21,667 bases of DNA. Origin: a virus. Positions within the stretch are counted from its first letter, which is position 1. Each line of letters begins with the position of its first letter. Below the pieces are notes generated by a model. The model was not told where the DNA came from, did not search any database, and saw nothing but the letters and a program-made list of their open reading frames with translations. A program made the position numbers and the translations under genes. The stretch spans positions 1 to 21,667 of IMG/VR virus record IMGVR_UViG_3300024265_000221. The stretch is one strand, 5' to 3'. This document shows positions 8,352 to 15,484 of this stretch, one piece after another.

Positions 8352-8697
8352 AATGTTGAGCCTTTCTTTCTAAATAATAATATGCTTTTAATAACATCTC
8401 TGAATCATCTGAAAAAGAACCTAATCCAAAGTTACATTTTGTACAAAGTAAACCTCTTGCTTTATTAGTTTTGTGATCGTGGTCTACACTCAAACGATAA
8501 ACAGTTCCATCGGACTTTTTCTTCGTTTCTGGTTTACCACAAATGGCACAGAGGCCTTCTTGTCTTTTAACTAATATCTTGTGAATTTCATCCGATAGCA
8601 TTAATTTTCCATGCCAAAGATGAAAGTGCAGACTTGTGCCGCCTTTCCAATTACCATTATTTTCACGTGTCTGTGCTTCTGATTGTCTTTTAGACAT
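8338..8697 (-). CDS. Endonuclease VII-like HNH endonuclease, free-standing homing type (119 aa)
   Basis: The motif set is CAIC (Cys50, Cys53), LSVDHDHKT (residues 69-77) and RGLLCTKCN (Cys85, Cys88): a zinc-coordinating beta-beta-alpha HNH fold of the recombination endonuclease VII (T4 gp49) family. An N-terminal NNGNWKGG segment recalls DNA-binding modules of HNH homing enzymes. I chose ATG 8697, which has an SD (GAGGGAG); the upstream in-frame ATG at 8760 has none. It is inserted between tail tube and chaperone genes, a typical place for a homing endonuclease. The HNH core is clearly homologous to the protein at 16784-17230. Confidence 0.88.
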   Translation of the reverse strand: MSKRQSEAQTRENNGNWKGGTSLHFHLWHGKLMLSDEIHKILVKRQEGLCAICGKPETKKKSDGTVYRLSVDHDHKTNKARGLLCTKCNFGLGSFSDDSEMLLKAYYYLERKAQHYVRI

Positions 8698-8702
8698 AAC
8701 AT

Positions 8703-8721
8703 CTCCCTCATAAAAAGGGAA
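8703..8721 (-). promoter_or_regulatory. Hairpin covering the Shine-Dalgarno of the HNH gene
   Basis: On the minus strand TTCCCT (8721-8716), a 7-nt loop TTTTATG and AGGGAG (8708-8703) can form a 6-bp stem with one G-U pair. AGGGAG is the SD of the gene starting at 8697. Sequestered SDs are known for phage homing endonuclease genes, where they limit translation from read-through transcripts. Confidence 0.5.
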
Positions 8722-8775
8722 AGTTCCAGGTAGATGAGGGTCTACCCAGAAACCTTCCATTTAAGATCTACTAGT

Positions 8776-9516
8776 TTACGATACAGTAACAGTCATATCT
8801 TTACCATACTTCTTACTGGTATCAGCAAGTAGTGCAACTGCTCGATAATGATATTCTGTTGCATCCGCCAAACCTGAAATATCATTATCAAAGTTACCTA
8901 CAGCATCCATAGGTGTTGACGACCCACTGGTATCAGAACCATAACTATCTGAGAGACCATACTCAAAGTAACAGTCAATATCCTCAGTTTCTTCGCCAAA
9001 TGATAGCAATTTGCCCCATAAAGTTACTGAACAATTATCTCCAGAACCAAAAGTTTCATCGATAGAACCAACAGTAGCAACAGAAACAACTGTTGAAGAA
9101 CCTACCTGTTCCAATTCACCATTGACGTGTCCCGTAAAGCTGAATGAACCAACTCCACTGGCATCCACACCAATATTATTAACATTTGTGATAATAATCT
9201 CGCCACCGCTTTTGACTCGCTGATAAATACCATTATCATAGTCAGTGTATAGTCTCAAGTCGCAGTTTGCTCCATTGTCAAAGTAAGTCTTAAGTAACTT
9301 CTGACCAGGGTCTGAATCTACAAGATAATTACCGTTTCCAGCAATATCTCCTCCAACTTTTCGGAGCGCTTTCTGCTTGATGTAATCTTCAGTAGGATCT
9401 AACTCATCAATATCGTGCATATTGCGAGTCTCGCCGCTGTATGTCCATGTAACCAATCCAGCGACTTTAACGTCTCCAATATACACAGGACCTTTATATC
9501 CGGCTTTCAAACTCAT
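8776..9516 (-). CDS. Major tail tube protein with C-terminal FN3/Ig-like domain (246 aa)
   Basis: The first ~140 residues (MSLKAGYKGPVYIGDVKVAG, TWTYSGETRNMHDIDELDPT, GSFSFTGHVNGELEQV) fit a siphovirus tail tube subunit. The last ~100 residues (VTLWGKLLSFGEETEDIDCY, FEYGLSDSYGSD, GLADATEYHYRAVALLADT, YGKDMTVTV) look like a fibronectin-III-type domain. Lambda gpV likewise carries a dispensable Ig-like C-terminal domain on the tail surface. The SD is AAAGGTTAAATT. Its place between tail terminator and chaperones matches the standard order. Confidence 0.82.
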   Translation of the reverse strand: MSLKAGYKGPVYIGDVKVAGLVTWTYSGETRNMHDIDELDPTEDYIKQKALRKVGGDIAGNGNYLVDSDPGQKLLKTYFDNGANCDLRLYTDYDNGIYQRVKSGGEIIITNVNNIGVDASGVGSFSFTGHVNGELEQVGSSTVVSVATVGSIDETFGSGDNCSVTLWGKLLSFGEETEDIDCYFEYGLSDSYGSDTSGSSTPMDAVGNFDNDISGLADATEYHYRAVALLADTSKKYGKDMTVTVS

Positions 9517-9527
9517 AATTTAACCTT

Positions 9528-9965
9528 TCAATTTATTTGAATTTTTATTCTATAAGTAATATCATAAACCCATCTGCCTTCTATTCTGAGCAGATTTGCA
9601 GGCTCTCGCACAAGCGAAATGGTTTCGTGTCCTGCGATAACTAAATCAAAAAAGTCAAATGCAGCTTTTAATGCTACAAATGCTTCTGTTATTTCTCCAG
9701 CATTACTCGATTCACTGAATAACCTAACTTGGATGAGAACATCTTCAAAGTTCTCTGAGAATGTCCAATCAGGAACATTGCTTGGCAAACTGAATGTTCC
9801 ATATGGAAATACTGCATCTTCTCTCGCTTCTGTATTGTAAAACTCAGTTATCTTATCGTGCAATGTAGTCGTCTCAAAACGAGCATAGAGAGCATCAAAT
9901 AATGGGGATACAGTTTCTACTAATATCGGTACTGGCCAAAAATATCTTGGAAAATATCCATTCAT
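9528..9965 (-). CDS. Tail terminator/completion protein, gpU-like (145 aa)
   Basis: It lies just upstream of the tail tube gene. The size and the pattern LYARFETTTLHDKITEFYNT, DVLIQVRLFSESSNAGEITE, FVALKAAFDFFDL and RWVYDITYRIKIQIN at the end match the alpha/beta tail-terminator class that caps the tail tube at the head-proximal end. The ATG shares an A with the preceding stop (TAATG), implying coupled translation. Confidence 0.7.
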   Translation of the reverse strand: MNGYFPRYFWPVPILVETVSPLFDALYARFETTTLHDKITEFYNTEAREDAVFPYGTFSLPSNVPDWTFSENFEDVLIQVRLFSESSNAGEITEAFVALKAAFDFFDLVIAGHETISLVREPANLLRIEGRWVYDITYRIKIQIN

Positions 9966-10366
9966 TATGTTCCATCCAATACTATAACTGTTCGATTTCC
10001 GTTTTTATCTACAGTAGCGACTATTCTGTTTTTACCATCCGCTACATCTCGGAATGATAATGTATCAGAACCTCCACCAGTAGATAATCCAGCTAAAACA
10101 GATAAAAGTAGTCTCATTATAGCTGTTTTAGATAATGTACCTTCAACTATTACTGGATCATATTCTGCTTCTCCAACAGGAACAGCACCTTCAAGGGCAA
10201 TAATAATATCCCCTGGTTGAATAGTAGCACAATCTCCAATATATAAATTTCCGGTGGCATTTTCAGTAAGACTGATACCAGTTTCTCTTACAGAACCGTC
10301 TGGTTGAAACACATTAGCTGTCAATGTTCTACCAGTAACATAAGAAGTATGAATTTCATTTGCCAT
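9965..10366 (-). CDS. Small virion protein, unknown (133 aa)
   Basis: The N-terminus (YVTGRTLTANVFQPDGSVRE, GNLYIGDCATIQPGDIIIA) and the C-terminal module (MRLLLSVLAGLSTGGGS, TLSFRDVADGKNRIVATVDK, NGNRTVIVLDGT) recur in small phage head-tail region proteins; the C-terminal module resembles RxxxAVLAG...GTVTFR..DG..DRVTATVDANGNRT. I do not know its biochemical role. It is probably a head or neck surface component. The SD is AAGGAATAAGTT before ATG. Confidence 0.65.
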   Translation of the reverse strand: MANEIHTSYVTGRTLTANVFQPDGSVRETGISLTENATGNLYIGDCATIQPGDIIIALEGAVPVGEAEYDPVIVEGTLSKTAIMRLLLSVLAGLSTGGGSDTLSFRDVADGKNRIVATVDKNGNRTVIVLDGT

Positions 10367-10376
10367 AACTTATTCC

Positions 10377-10727
10377 TTAAACATGCCTTGCATGGCTGTT
10401 ATCAACCCAACCTGTTCCAGTTAGAAATACAAGAGTCCATCCGCCATATTCTGTATCTAAAGTTTCATCCGAACCTCTATGAAGAAATATTTTCTCTGTT
10501 GCACTCCCATCATTGTGAAGCAGAGTTATCGTATGGGCCGAATTACATTGTTTGACAAGGTGTAGCACCTGTCCTGGTATTCCACCAGACAGACCAGCAA
10601 TAATTAAATCATTACTGGAGCAATTCAAAAAAACTACGTCTAATCCCGTGACATCTAAATCATAGATGGTCCCAACACTTCCATATACATCGGTTACACG
10701 CTGTCTTTTATGAGTATGTGTAAGCAT
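10377..10727 (-). CDS. Putative small fibre or decoration-like protein (116 aa)
   Basis: Beta-rich segments (DVVFLNCSSNDLIIAGLSGG, GQVLHLVKQCNSAHTITLLH, GGWTLVFLTGTGWVDNSH) resemble the end domains of phage fibre and neck proteins, where GxxGQ...V....TIT.....G is followed by a W-containing strand. There is no catalytic motif. It lies between the HK97 gp10-like gene and the 133-aa gene, 3 nt from its upstream neighbour. It is probably a virion protein; the function is not identified. Confidence 0.6.
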   Translation of the reverse strand: MLTHTHKRQRVTDVYGSVGTIYDLDVTGLDVVFLNCSSNDLIIAGLSGGIPGQVLHLVKQCNSAHTITLLHNDGSATEKIFLHRGSDETLDTEYGGWTLVFLTGTGWVDNSHARHV

Positions 10728-10730
10728 AGT

Positions 10731-11012
10731 TTAACCTTCAAAAGCTTTCTTAATAAATGGTATATTTCCATGTAATGCTGGACGTAAATACGGTGAATCT
10801 GATTCAATCTTCGGAGCATACTCCAATGGAGAACCAACAACTAATTTATTTTCACTTACTTCACCATCAATACTACGTTGTAAGTTTCCCGACACTACTG
10901 GAACATTTTCTTTAGCAGAATTTACAATCACTGGTTTAATCTTTTCCAATGTTTTAGTAACTTTAGATGAAACAGCTGCAAGAACTCCTTTTGTATTATC
11001 AGTTATTTTCAT
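10731..11012 (-). CDS. HK97 gp10-like head-tail completion protein (93 aa)
   Basis: The segments SAKENVPVVSGNLQRSI, LVVGSPLEYAPKIESDSPYL and RPALHGNIPFIKKAF show the hallmark pattern of HK97 gp10-like proteins (VPV.TG.L..SI, VGS..YAP.vE, PFL.PA). The protein is short for the family, which is usually 110-150 residues. It sits between head closure and tail terminator genes and overlaps its upstream neighbour by 4 nt. It likely joins the completed head to the tail. Confidence 0.75.
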   Translation of the reverse strand: MKITDNTKGVLAAVSSKVTKTLEKIKPVIVNSAKENVPVVSGNLQRSIDGEVSENKLVVGSPLEYAPKIESDSPYLRPALHGNIPFIKKAFEG

Positions 11013-11386
11013 GTTACCTTCTTTAATCCAATTACTAATAACGTACCTAGGTTATTAAAATCAACGACATCAACGATTTCATAATTCTTACTGTTGTAAG
11101 AAATAAGATCTGACTCAACGATTGTGATGCCAGCCGGCACACGGCAACGGAGAACAGCATCGAGAAAATGAGTTTTTTTATCAAATTTCATCTTCTCTCT
11201 ACCACTCGTCCATTTTATGTCGCAAGGCATACTATTTACAATAGTTACAGGTGTTTTAGAAATTCCTAAAGCCCCGGTGGTTATAGTATTTCTAATAACG
11301 TCTACCGTAAGATTATAAACTGAAAAAGCATTCGTGTGACCTTGTGCCTCAATTTCAGAACCACCAACAGATATTTTGAAAGACAT
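11009..11386 (-). CDS. Head closure/head-tail joining protein (125 aa)
   Basis: Strand-rich segments FDKKTHFLDAVLRCRVPAGI, VESDLISYNSKNYEIVDVVD and GTLLVIGLKKV match small beta-barrel head-closure proteins (SPP1 gp16/HK97 gp7-like), whose core is D.I...G..Y.I..V.....G. I chose ATG 11386 (MSFKISVGG) because an SD (GAGGCG) lies 8 nt upstream; the in-frame ATG at 11401 lies inside the terminator hairpin region and has none. It is the first gene after the capsid terminator. Confidence 0.65.
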   Translation of the reverse strand: MSFKISVGGSEIEAQGHTNAFSVYNLTVDVIRNTITTGALGISKTPVTIVNSMPCDIKWTSGREKMKFDKKTHFLDAVLRCRVPAGITIVESDLISYNSKNYEIVDVVDFNNLGTLLVIGLKKVT

Positions 11387-11401
11387 AGAATCACGCCTCA
11401 T

Positions 11402-11438
11402 AAAAAATAAAATGAGGCCGACGCAAGGCCAGCCTCAT
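11402..11438 (-). terminator. Intrinsic terminator after the major capsid gene
   Basis: On the minus strand ATGAGGC (11438-11432) pairs with GCCTCAT (11418-11412). The stem can extend by TGGC/GTCG with wobble pairs to an 11-bp stem and a 5-nt CTTGC loop, followed by TTTATTTTTT (11411-11402). It lies 8 nt past the capsid stop. A leaky terminator here would raise capsid output relative to tail genes. A third element ATGAGGC (11401-11395), holding the next gene's SD, can compete for the same GCCTCAT. Confidence 0.8.
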
Positions 11439-11445
11439 CGTTAAC

Positions 11446-12456
11446 TTACACATACTGGCCTCTTATTACTGCCATAGGACGAGTGCAAACACAAAGTGGA
11501 TTACTCTGCGTTTCAATCTCGATACCTTTATCAAACTTCATTACTGCAGTTTTGGCGTAATACTGAATACCGAGGGTATTTGCGGCCTCAACATAATCTG
11601 CCGGAGCAAAATACGTTTTGAACAAATCAGGAACACCTACTGGGAAGAAGAACGCATTACCCGGAGCACCTGCAGCTACTGTTGGAATAAATGCTGTCGT
11701 ACCAACACTACCTGTATACTCTTCGAAGACGATACCGCAATACTCAAATCCTGCTCGCATATCACTACGGGCAAGAGCACCATGATTCCATAAAGCATAA
11801 GCTGCTACAACACCGGCCTCATTAACAAGCAGGTCGAAGAAAGTGGAATTGCAGAAACAATGAATATGGTCATACAACTGTGCACCAAGATTCGCTTCCA
11901 TAGCTCGTTTCACTGCCTTACAAGAATCTTTAATAGACGGTGTAGCAGCAGTAAAATCAAATTCAATAACATCTGGTGTACATTCAAACTCTTCCCACAG
12001 ATTATGTACCACTGTGGTTCCGTTAGCATCTAACACGATACCTTGGATTGCACCTAAACGATGGTATTCCAAAGTTAGATCATGATCTCGCCGCATACCG
12101 GCGATTTTCTCATCTACTAACTGTGCAACAGTTTGCTTCTCATTTTCACTTCCAAATGCACGAACCCCTTGTACATCATCTGCCATAACAGTGGCAAGCT
12201 TCTGTAAATGCGGACATCGCAATGTTCTCAATGTTCGCTTTTCCGGAGTATGAATCACACCCGGAGTACCTCTCGCACTTGTTGGAATTAGCGAGATTAC
12301 TTTATCCTTTTCTTCAATGGCAACATCTACAGACTTTACGCCCTTTGTACTAAAGATGCCCATCTTTTCAATGCGTGTAGGCGTGGCAGGAATCCGATTA
12401 ATTGCATCGGTCAGTTCCACACACCTATAAGCACTGTCTCTAAAAATGTCTAACAT
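11446..12456 (-). CDS. Major capsid protein, lambda gpE-like (336 aa)
   Basis: Length and pattern fit the lambda gpE family: TDAINRIPATPTRIEKMGIF near the N-terminus, then PTSARGTPGVIHTPEKRTLR, VADDVQG-type MADDVQGVRAFGSENEKQ, NPLCVCTRPMAVIRGQYV at the end, and the GIVFEEYTG and AYALWNHGALARSDMRAGF segments. The SD AAAGGATAATAAAA precedes the ATG. The gene directly follows the decoration gene and is followed by a terminator. It assembles the HK97-fold icosahedral shell. Confidence 0.88.
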   Translation of the reverse strand: MLDIFRDSAYRCVELTDAINRIPATPTRIEKMGIFSTKGVKSVDVAIEEKDKVISLIPTSARGTPGVIHTPEKRTLRTLRCPHLQKLATVMADDVQGVRAFGSENEKQTVAQLVDEKIAGMRRDHDLTLEYHRLGAIQGIVLDANGTTVVHNLWEEFECTPDVIEFDFTAATPSIKDSCKAVKRAMEANLGAQLYDHIHCFCNSTFFDLLVNEAGVVAAYALWNHGALARSDMRAGFEYCGIVFEEYTGSVGTTAFIPTVAAGAPGNAFFFPVGVPDLFKTYFAPADYVEAANTLGIQYYAKTAVMKFDKGIEIETQSNPLCVCTRPMAVIRGQYV

Positions 12457-12488
12457 TTTTATTATCCTTTCAAATACTTAAACTTAGT

Positions 12489-13235
12489 TTACGCCCTTGG
12501 CAAACCGGTTGTTGATACTGTAGCCTGTGGACGACACTGTATTCCTACTGCTTCAAGAGCGGTAACAAGATCCGCAAGCGTACCAGCACTTCTATGCAAC
12601 TGATCTTGATTCACAATCGAAGGTCCACGCACTAAACATGGTCTTCGCAGTGATTCACCATCACCATTTTTTAACTCCCAAAGACTAACTGGAGCAAGCA
12701 AAACACGAGTAACACTAGCAGCAGTCAACGTATTACTATTCGTTGTTAATTCACCAGCAGTCGTAGTTGCAATTGTAATCGTTGCCTCAGCAGCACCAGC
12801 AGTCAGCAATAATCTCGTATCAAAGATAAGATCCGCGGGATTACCAAGCGTGTTCAACCAGGTAAACGTGTTAGTGCTCACCATCGAGTCACCACCAACG
12901 TTTGCAAAGATGATATCGCCCGCAGTTCCACCAGCTCTGACAACTGCTAAGTCGAGTGCCGTGTTAATCTGGGCAACAGTGGCATCCCAAGCGATTGATG
13001 CTGTCGTATGACCTTTGACTGTGATTGTAAATGTACCACTTGCCGAAGCAGCAGCCATCGTTACGGTCTGGACAGCAGGTACCGCAGCAGCTTCTGCTCC
13101 CATACCTTCGCCAATATCGTAACCTTCTGTTGCGGCGAGTACACGAGTAATTTCAAACTGTTCACGACAATATTCTAATGGCTCTTCCATTACCAATACG
13201 TCGCCTAAAACTTTTCCTTCGGATATTGAATCCAT
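12489..13235 (-). CDS. Head decoration protein, gpD-like, with inserted beta domain (248 aa)
   Basis: The ends of the protein look like a lambda gpD-type decoration protein: SISEGKVLGDVLVMEEPLEY and CREQFEITRVLAATEGYDIG at the start, and LLAPVSLWE, RRPCLVRGPSIVNQDQLH, LADLVTALEAVGIQCRP at the end. Between them, about residues 55-170, sits a separate Thr/Ala-rich module (VQTVTMAAASASGTFTITVK, GHTTASIAWDATVAQINTAL) found in many phage surface proteins. The inserted module roughly doubles the usual ~115-residue length. It should stabilise the capsid and expose the extra domain outside. Confidence 0.75.
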   Translation of the reverse strand: MDSISEGKVLGDVLVMEEPLEYCREQFEITRVLAATEGYDIGEGMGAEAAAVPAVQTVTMAAASASGTFTITVKGHTTASIAWDATVAQINTALDLAVVRAGGTAGDIIFANVGGDSMVSTNTFTWLNTLGNPADLIFDTRLLLTAGAAEATITIATTTAGELTTNSNTLTAASVTRVLLAPVSLWELKNGDGESLRRPCLVRGPSIVNQDQLHRSAGTLADLVTALEAVGIQCRPQATVSTTGLPRA

Positions 13236-13266
13236 TTTTGTAACCTTTCTAATTTAATTGTTATTG

Positions 13267-14241
13267 TTAATCTTTCAGGCCGGCAGCTTTTCTTCGTTTG
13301 TCAACCAACTTCGCAAGTTCACTCTTCTGATCTACACGAGCATTAGACAATTCCAAATTCTGAACACCGGTAATACCGTTCAGCTTGACAGCCTTATTCT
13401 GCACTAGTATATCATGCCAGAAATCAAAACCATCATCACCTTTAGACATCGATAATGTTAATGATCCTGTCTCAACATACTTGGCAGTGATTGCATCCTT
13501 AACCGCAGGTATAATAATTCCTGTCTGGAGCAACATATCCAACTGTTGTGCTCGCTGTCTACTCAGCATCTTCACTACAACTGCTGAATTCGAACTCGAC
13601 TTATTTGATAACTCAATACCTTCTGTCTTCACAACAAGAGGATTCTTCATGAGTTTCTCTACCTCTGACGCGACCAACTCTTCAGTTGGAGCATCGTTGG
13701 ACAGGCCAAGGGCTTTCGCAATTTTCTCGACAAATTTCATATTTACATCTCCAATACTTAAACTCAAAACTTCAAAATTTTCTAGACCACCAATAACGGG
13801 GTCTACGCATAATGCTACATGTGTAATAGGACAATTGTACACATTGCCCTTACCATCCATTTTCTTACCAACCACCATACCAATACTGACATCTGTAGTA
13901 AGTGCTAATTTGGGATCTACTAGTCCCATTATTCCAAATAAGCTGTTGCCCTCAACCACCATATTGGTCACCCAACCCTGATTATCTTCTGGACTATCCG
14001 TCCAATCATGATTAAGTGTAATAGGAACCTTATTGCCATTTTTGATATAGAGATCGAATGTCCTTGCAAAGTGAGCTAATACAACTGGTGTAACCTCGAA
14101 TGGTTGGCCATCTGCAGGATGTATATATTTACCAACTTTGATAAGCTCCTTACGATACTGTGTCAAGCCTCCATTATTCAATCCTAGGTTTGAGGCCGGC
14201 AAAGTTTGTAGTTGCAATATAACGTTCTTATGATTGCTCAT
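13267..14241 (-). CDS. Mu I-like head maturation protease with C-terminal scaffold region (324 aa)
   Basis: Segments LIKVGKYIHPADGQPFEVTP, KVPITLNHDWTDSPEDNQGW, GNSLFGIMGLVDPKLALTTD and PITHVALCVDPVIGGLENFE follow the Mu protein I protease pattern, with a conserved His in LNHDW and a T/S-containing core. The part after about residue 165 (MKFVEKIAKALGLSNDAPTE, VASEVEKLMKN) is helical and may act as scaffold. An internal ATG at MKFVEK could start a separate scaffold, as in lambda-type nested genes, but this is inference. SD GGAGGT is good. The start overlaps the portal stop by 14 nt. Confidence 0.75.
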   Translation of the reverse strand: MSNHKNVILQLQTLPASNLGLNNGGLTQYRKELIKVGKYIHPADGQPFEVTPVVLAHFARTFDLYIKNGNKVPITLNHDWTDSPEDNQGWVTNMVVEGNSLFGIMGLVDPKLALTTDVSIGMVVGKKMDGKGNVYNCPITHVALCVDPVIGGLENFEVLSLSIGDVNMKFVEKIAKALGLSNDAPTEELVASEVEKLMKNPLVVKTEGIELSNKSSSNSAVVVKMLSRQRAQQLDMLLQTGIIIPAVKDAITAKYVETGSLTLSMSKGDDGFDFWHDILVQNKAVKLNGITGVQNLELSNARVDQKSELAKLVDKRRKAAGLKD

Positions 14242-15484
14242 CGGCTACCTCCTTTTCTTCAGGTTTAACACCCTCATTTATGGGAATATCTAATTCTTCT
14301 TTAAGTGCATTAGTATCAACGGTAACACCGTCTGTTGGAACTAACGCCAAGTACAACTTACGTAAAAACTCTGACTGTAAATCAACCAGTGGAGCAGCTA
14401 CGAGACGAACCTTTCCCACCATCTGTGGACCAAAGTTCAACAGTAGAAGTTGGTCAACTGCCTGTTCGTTAACTATTTGAGTAATTGTACGATCAATCAT
14501 TTGCATACTGGTTACAGCCAAACCAATATGTTCACCAGCTTCTGCCTTGGTACCGTGCATACCTTCCAGCATACTACGTTCAGGTAAAATAAGACCGCGT
14601 ATCTTAAGAGAATCAAGATACTTCAATCTATCACCAAATGCTGCCTGTCCACTACCTTCAGTCTCAATTAACTCTACCTGCCAAGTATAAAGCTGTGTAA
14701 TGTCTGCACGATTCAGTTCTTGAACAAATTCAGCTACCGTACTTGGAATAACTATACTACCACTGCTAATCAACGAACCAAGCATCTCCATTGCCATATC
14801 ATAATTATCAGTAGTTACGTTATCAATTGTAGTGTTACCTACCGGATATCTTATCACCCAATGTGCACCAGCTAATTTTAGGTCATATCGTTCTGCACCA
14901 TCATTGCAAGCATCCCACATTGTTTGTGCAGCACGTACATTCTCCAGTAATGGATAACCATAAAGATTTCCAGCCTCAACATCGAAATTAACAAGAAAAC
15001 TATTTTCATAAGGTACGTCAATATATTGACCACCTAAAGGAGTTTGTCTGAATCCTGCAAAGTGACCACGAGGGTCTACCAGAATAGATGTCATATCTAC
15101 TAATAGTTCCTTAAACTCGGAGATGATAAGACGACCATCTTTAACTGTAAATATCTTCTCAAATGGTGCAAAGCCATAATCAATTCGTCCATAGCTTACT
15201 GCCGACTGTATTAACTTTGCTCTCAATGGCAAAAATATTTTCTTGATAAATTCCTCAACTTCATCACTTACACCCTCATCCTTCTCAACTCCCCAAGAAC
15301 CTGACTGTATGCCATTGACAAGTAGCCCTCGACCTAATGCTACAGTGGGATCTTTCCTCAATGCCCGGAGTTCTGTAAATGTCCCCATATCTGTAATACT
15401 ACGATGGAGTTTCCCGTCATAAGTCAGATACCCTACTTGTTGTGTACCTGTTATTTCACTTGTTGGGATGTTCGAATCAACCAC
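14228..15484 (-). CDS. Portal protein, Mu gp29-like (DUF935 type, 418 aa)
   Basis: Segments TELRALRKDPTVALGRGLLV, SVSYGRIDYGFAPFEKIF-type AVSYGRIDYGFAPFEKIF, DPRGHFAGFRQTPLGG, DVEAGNLYGYPLLENVRAAQ and DRLKYLDSLKIRGLILPERS fit Mu-type portal proteins, which form the dodecameric ring for DNA entry and exit. The SD AGGAGG (15495-15490) overlaps a GTG at 15490. The next in-frame GTG at 15484 is 5 nt beyond the SD and is the better start. The gene overlaps the end of the large terminase by 8 nt. Confidence 0.85.
   Translation of the reverse strand: MVDSNIPTSEITGTQQVGYLTYDGKLHRSITDMGTFTELRALRKDPTVALGRGLLVNGIQSGSWGVEKDEGVSDEVEEFIKKIFLPLRAKLIQSAVSYGRIDYGFAPFEKIFTVKDGRLIISEFKELLVDMTSILVDPRGHFAGFRQTPLGGQYIDVPYENSFLVNFDVEAGNLYGYPLLENVRAAQTMWDACNDGAERYDLKLAGAHWVIRYPVGNTTIDNVTTDNYDMAMEMLGSLISSGSIVIPSTVAEFVQELNRADITQLYTWQVELIETEGSGQAAFGDRLKYLDSLKIRGLILPERSMLEGMHGTKAEAGEHIGLAVTSMQMIDRTITQIVNEQAVDQLLLLNFGPQMVGKVRLVAAPLVDLQSEFLRKLYLALVPTDGVTVDTNALKEELDIPINEGVKPEEKEVADEQS

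Noticed and set aside
13385-13981. 198-aa plus-strand ORF
   Set aside because: It is antisense to the well-supported protease/scaffold gene, has no SD, and is low-complexity Ser/Thr/Ile-rich as expected for a shadow frame.
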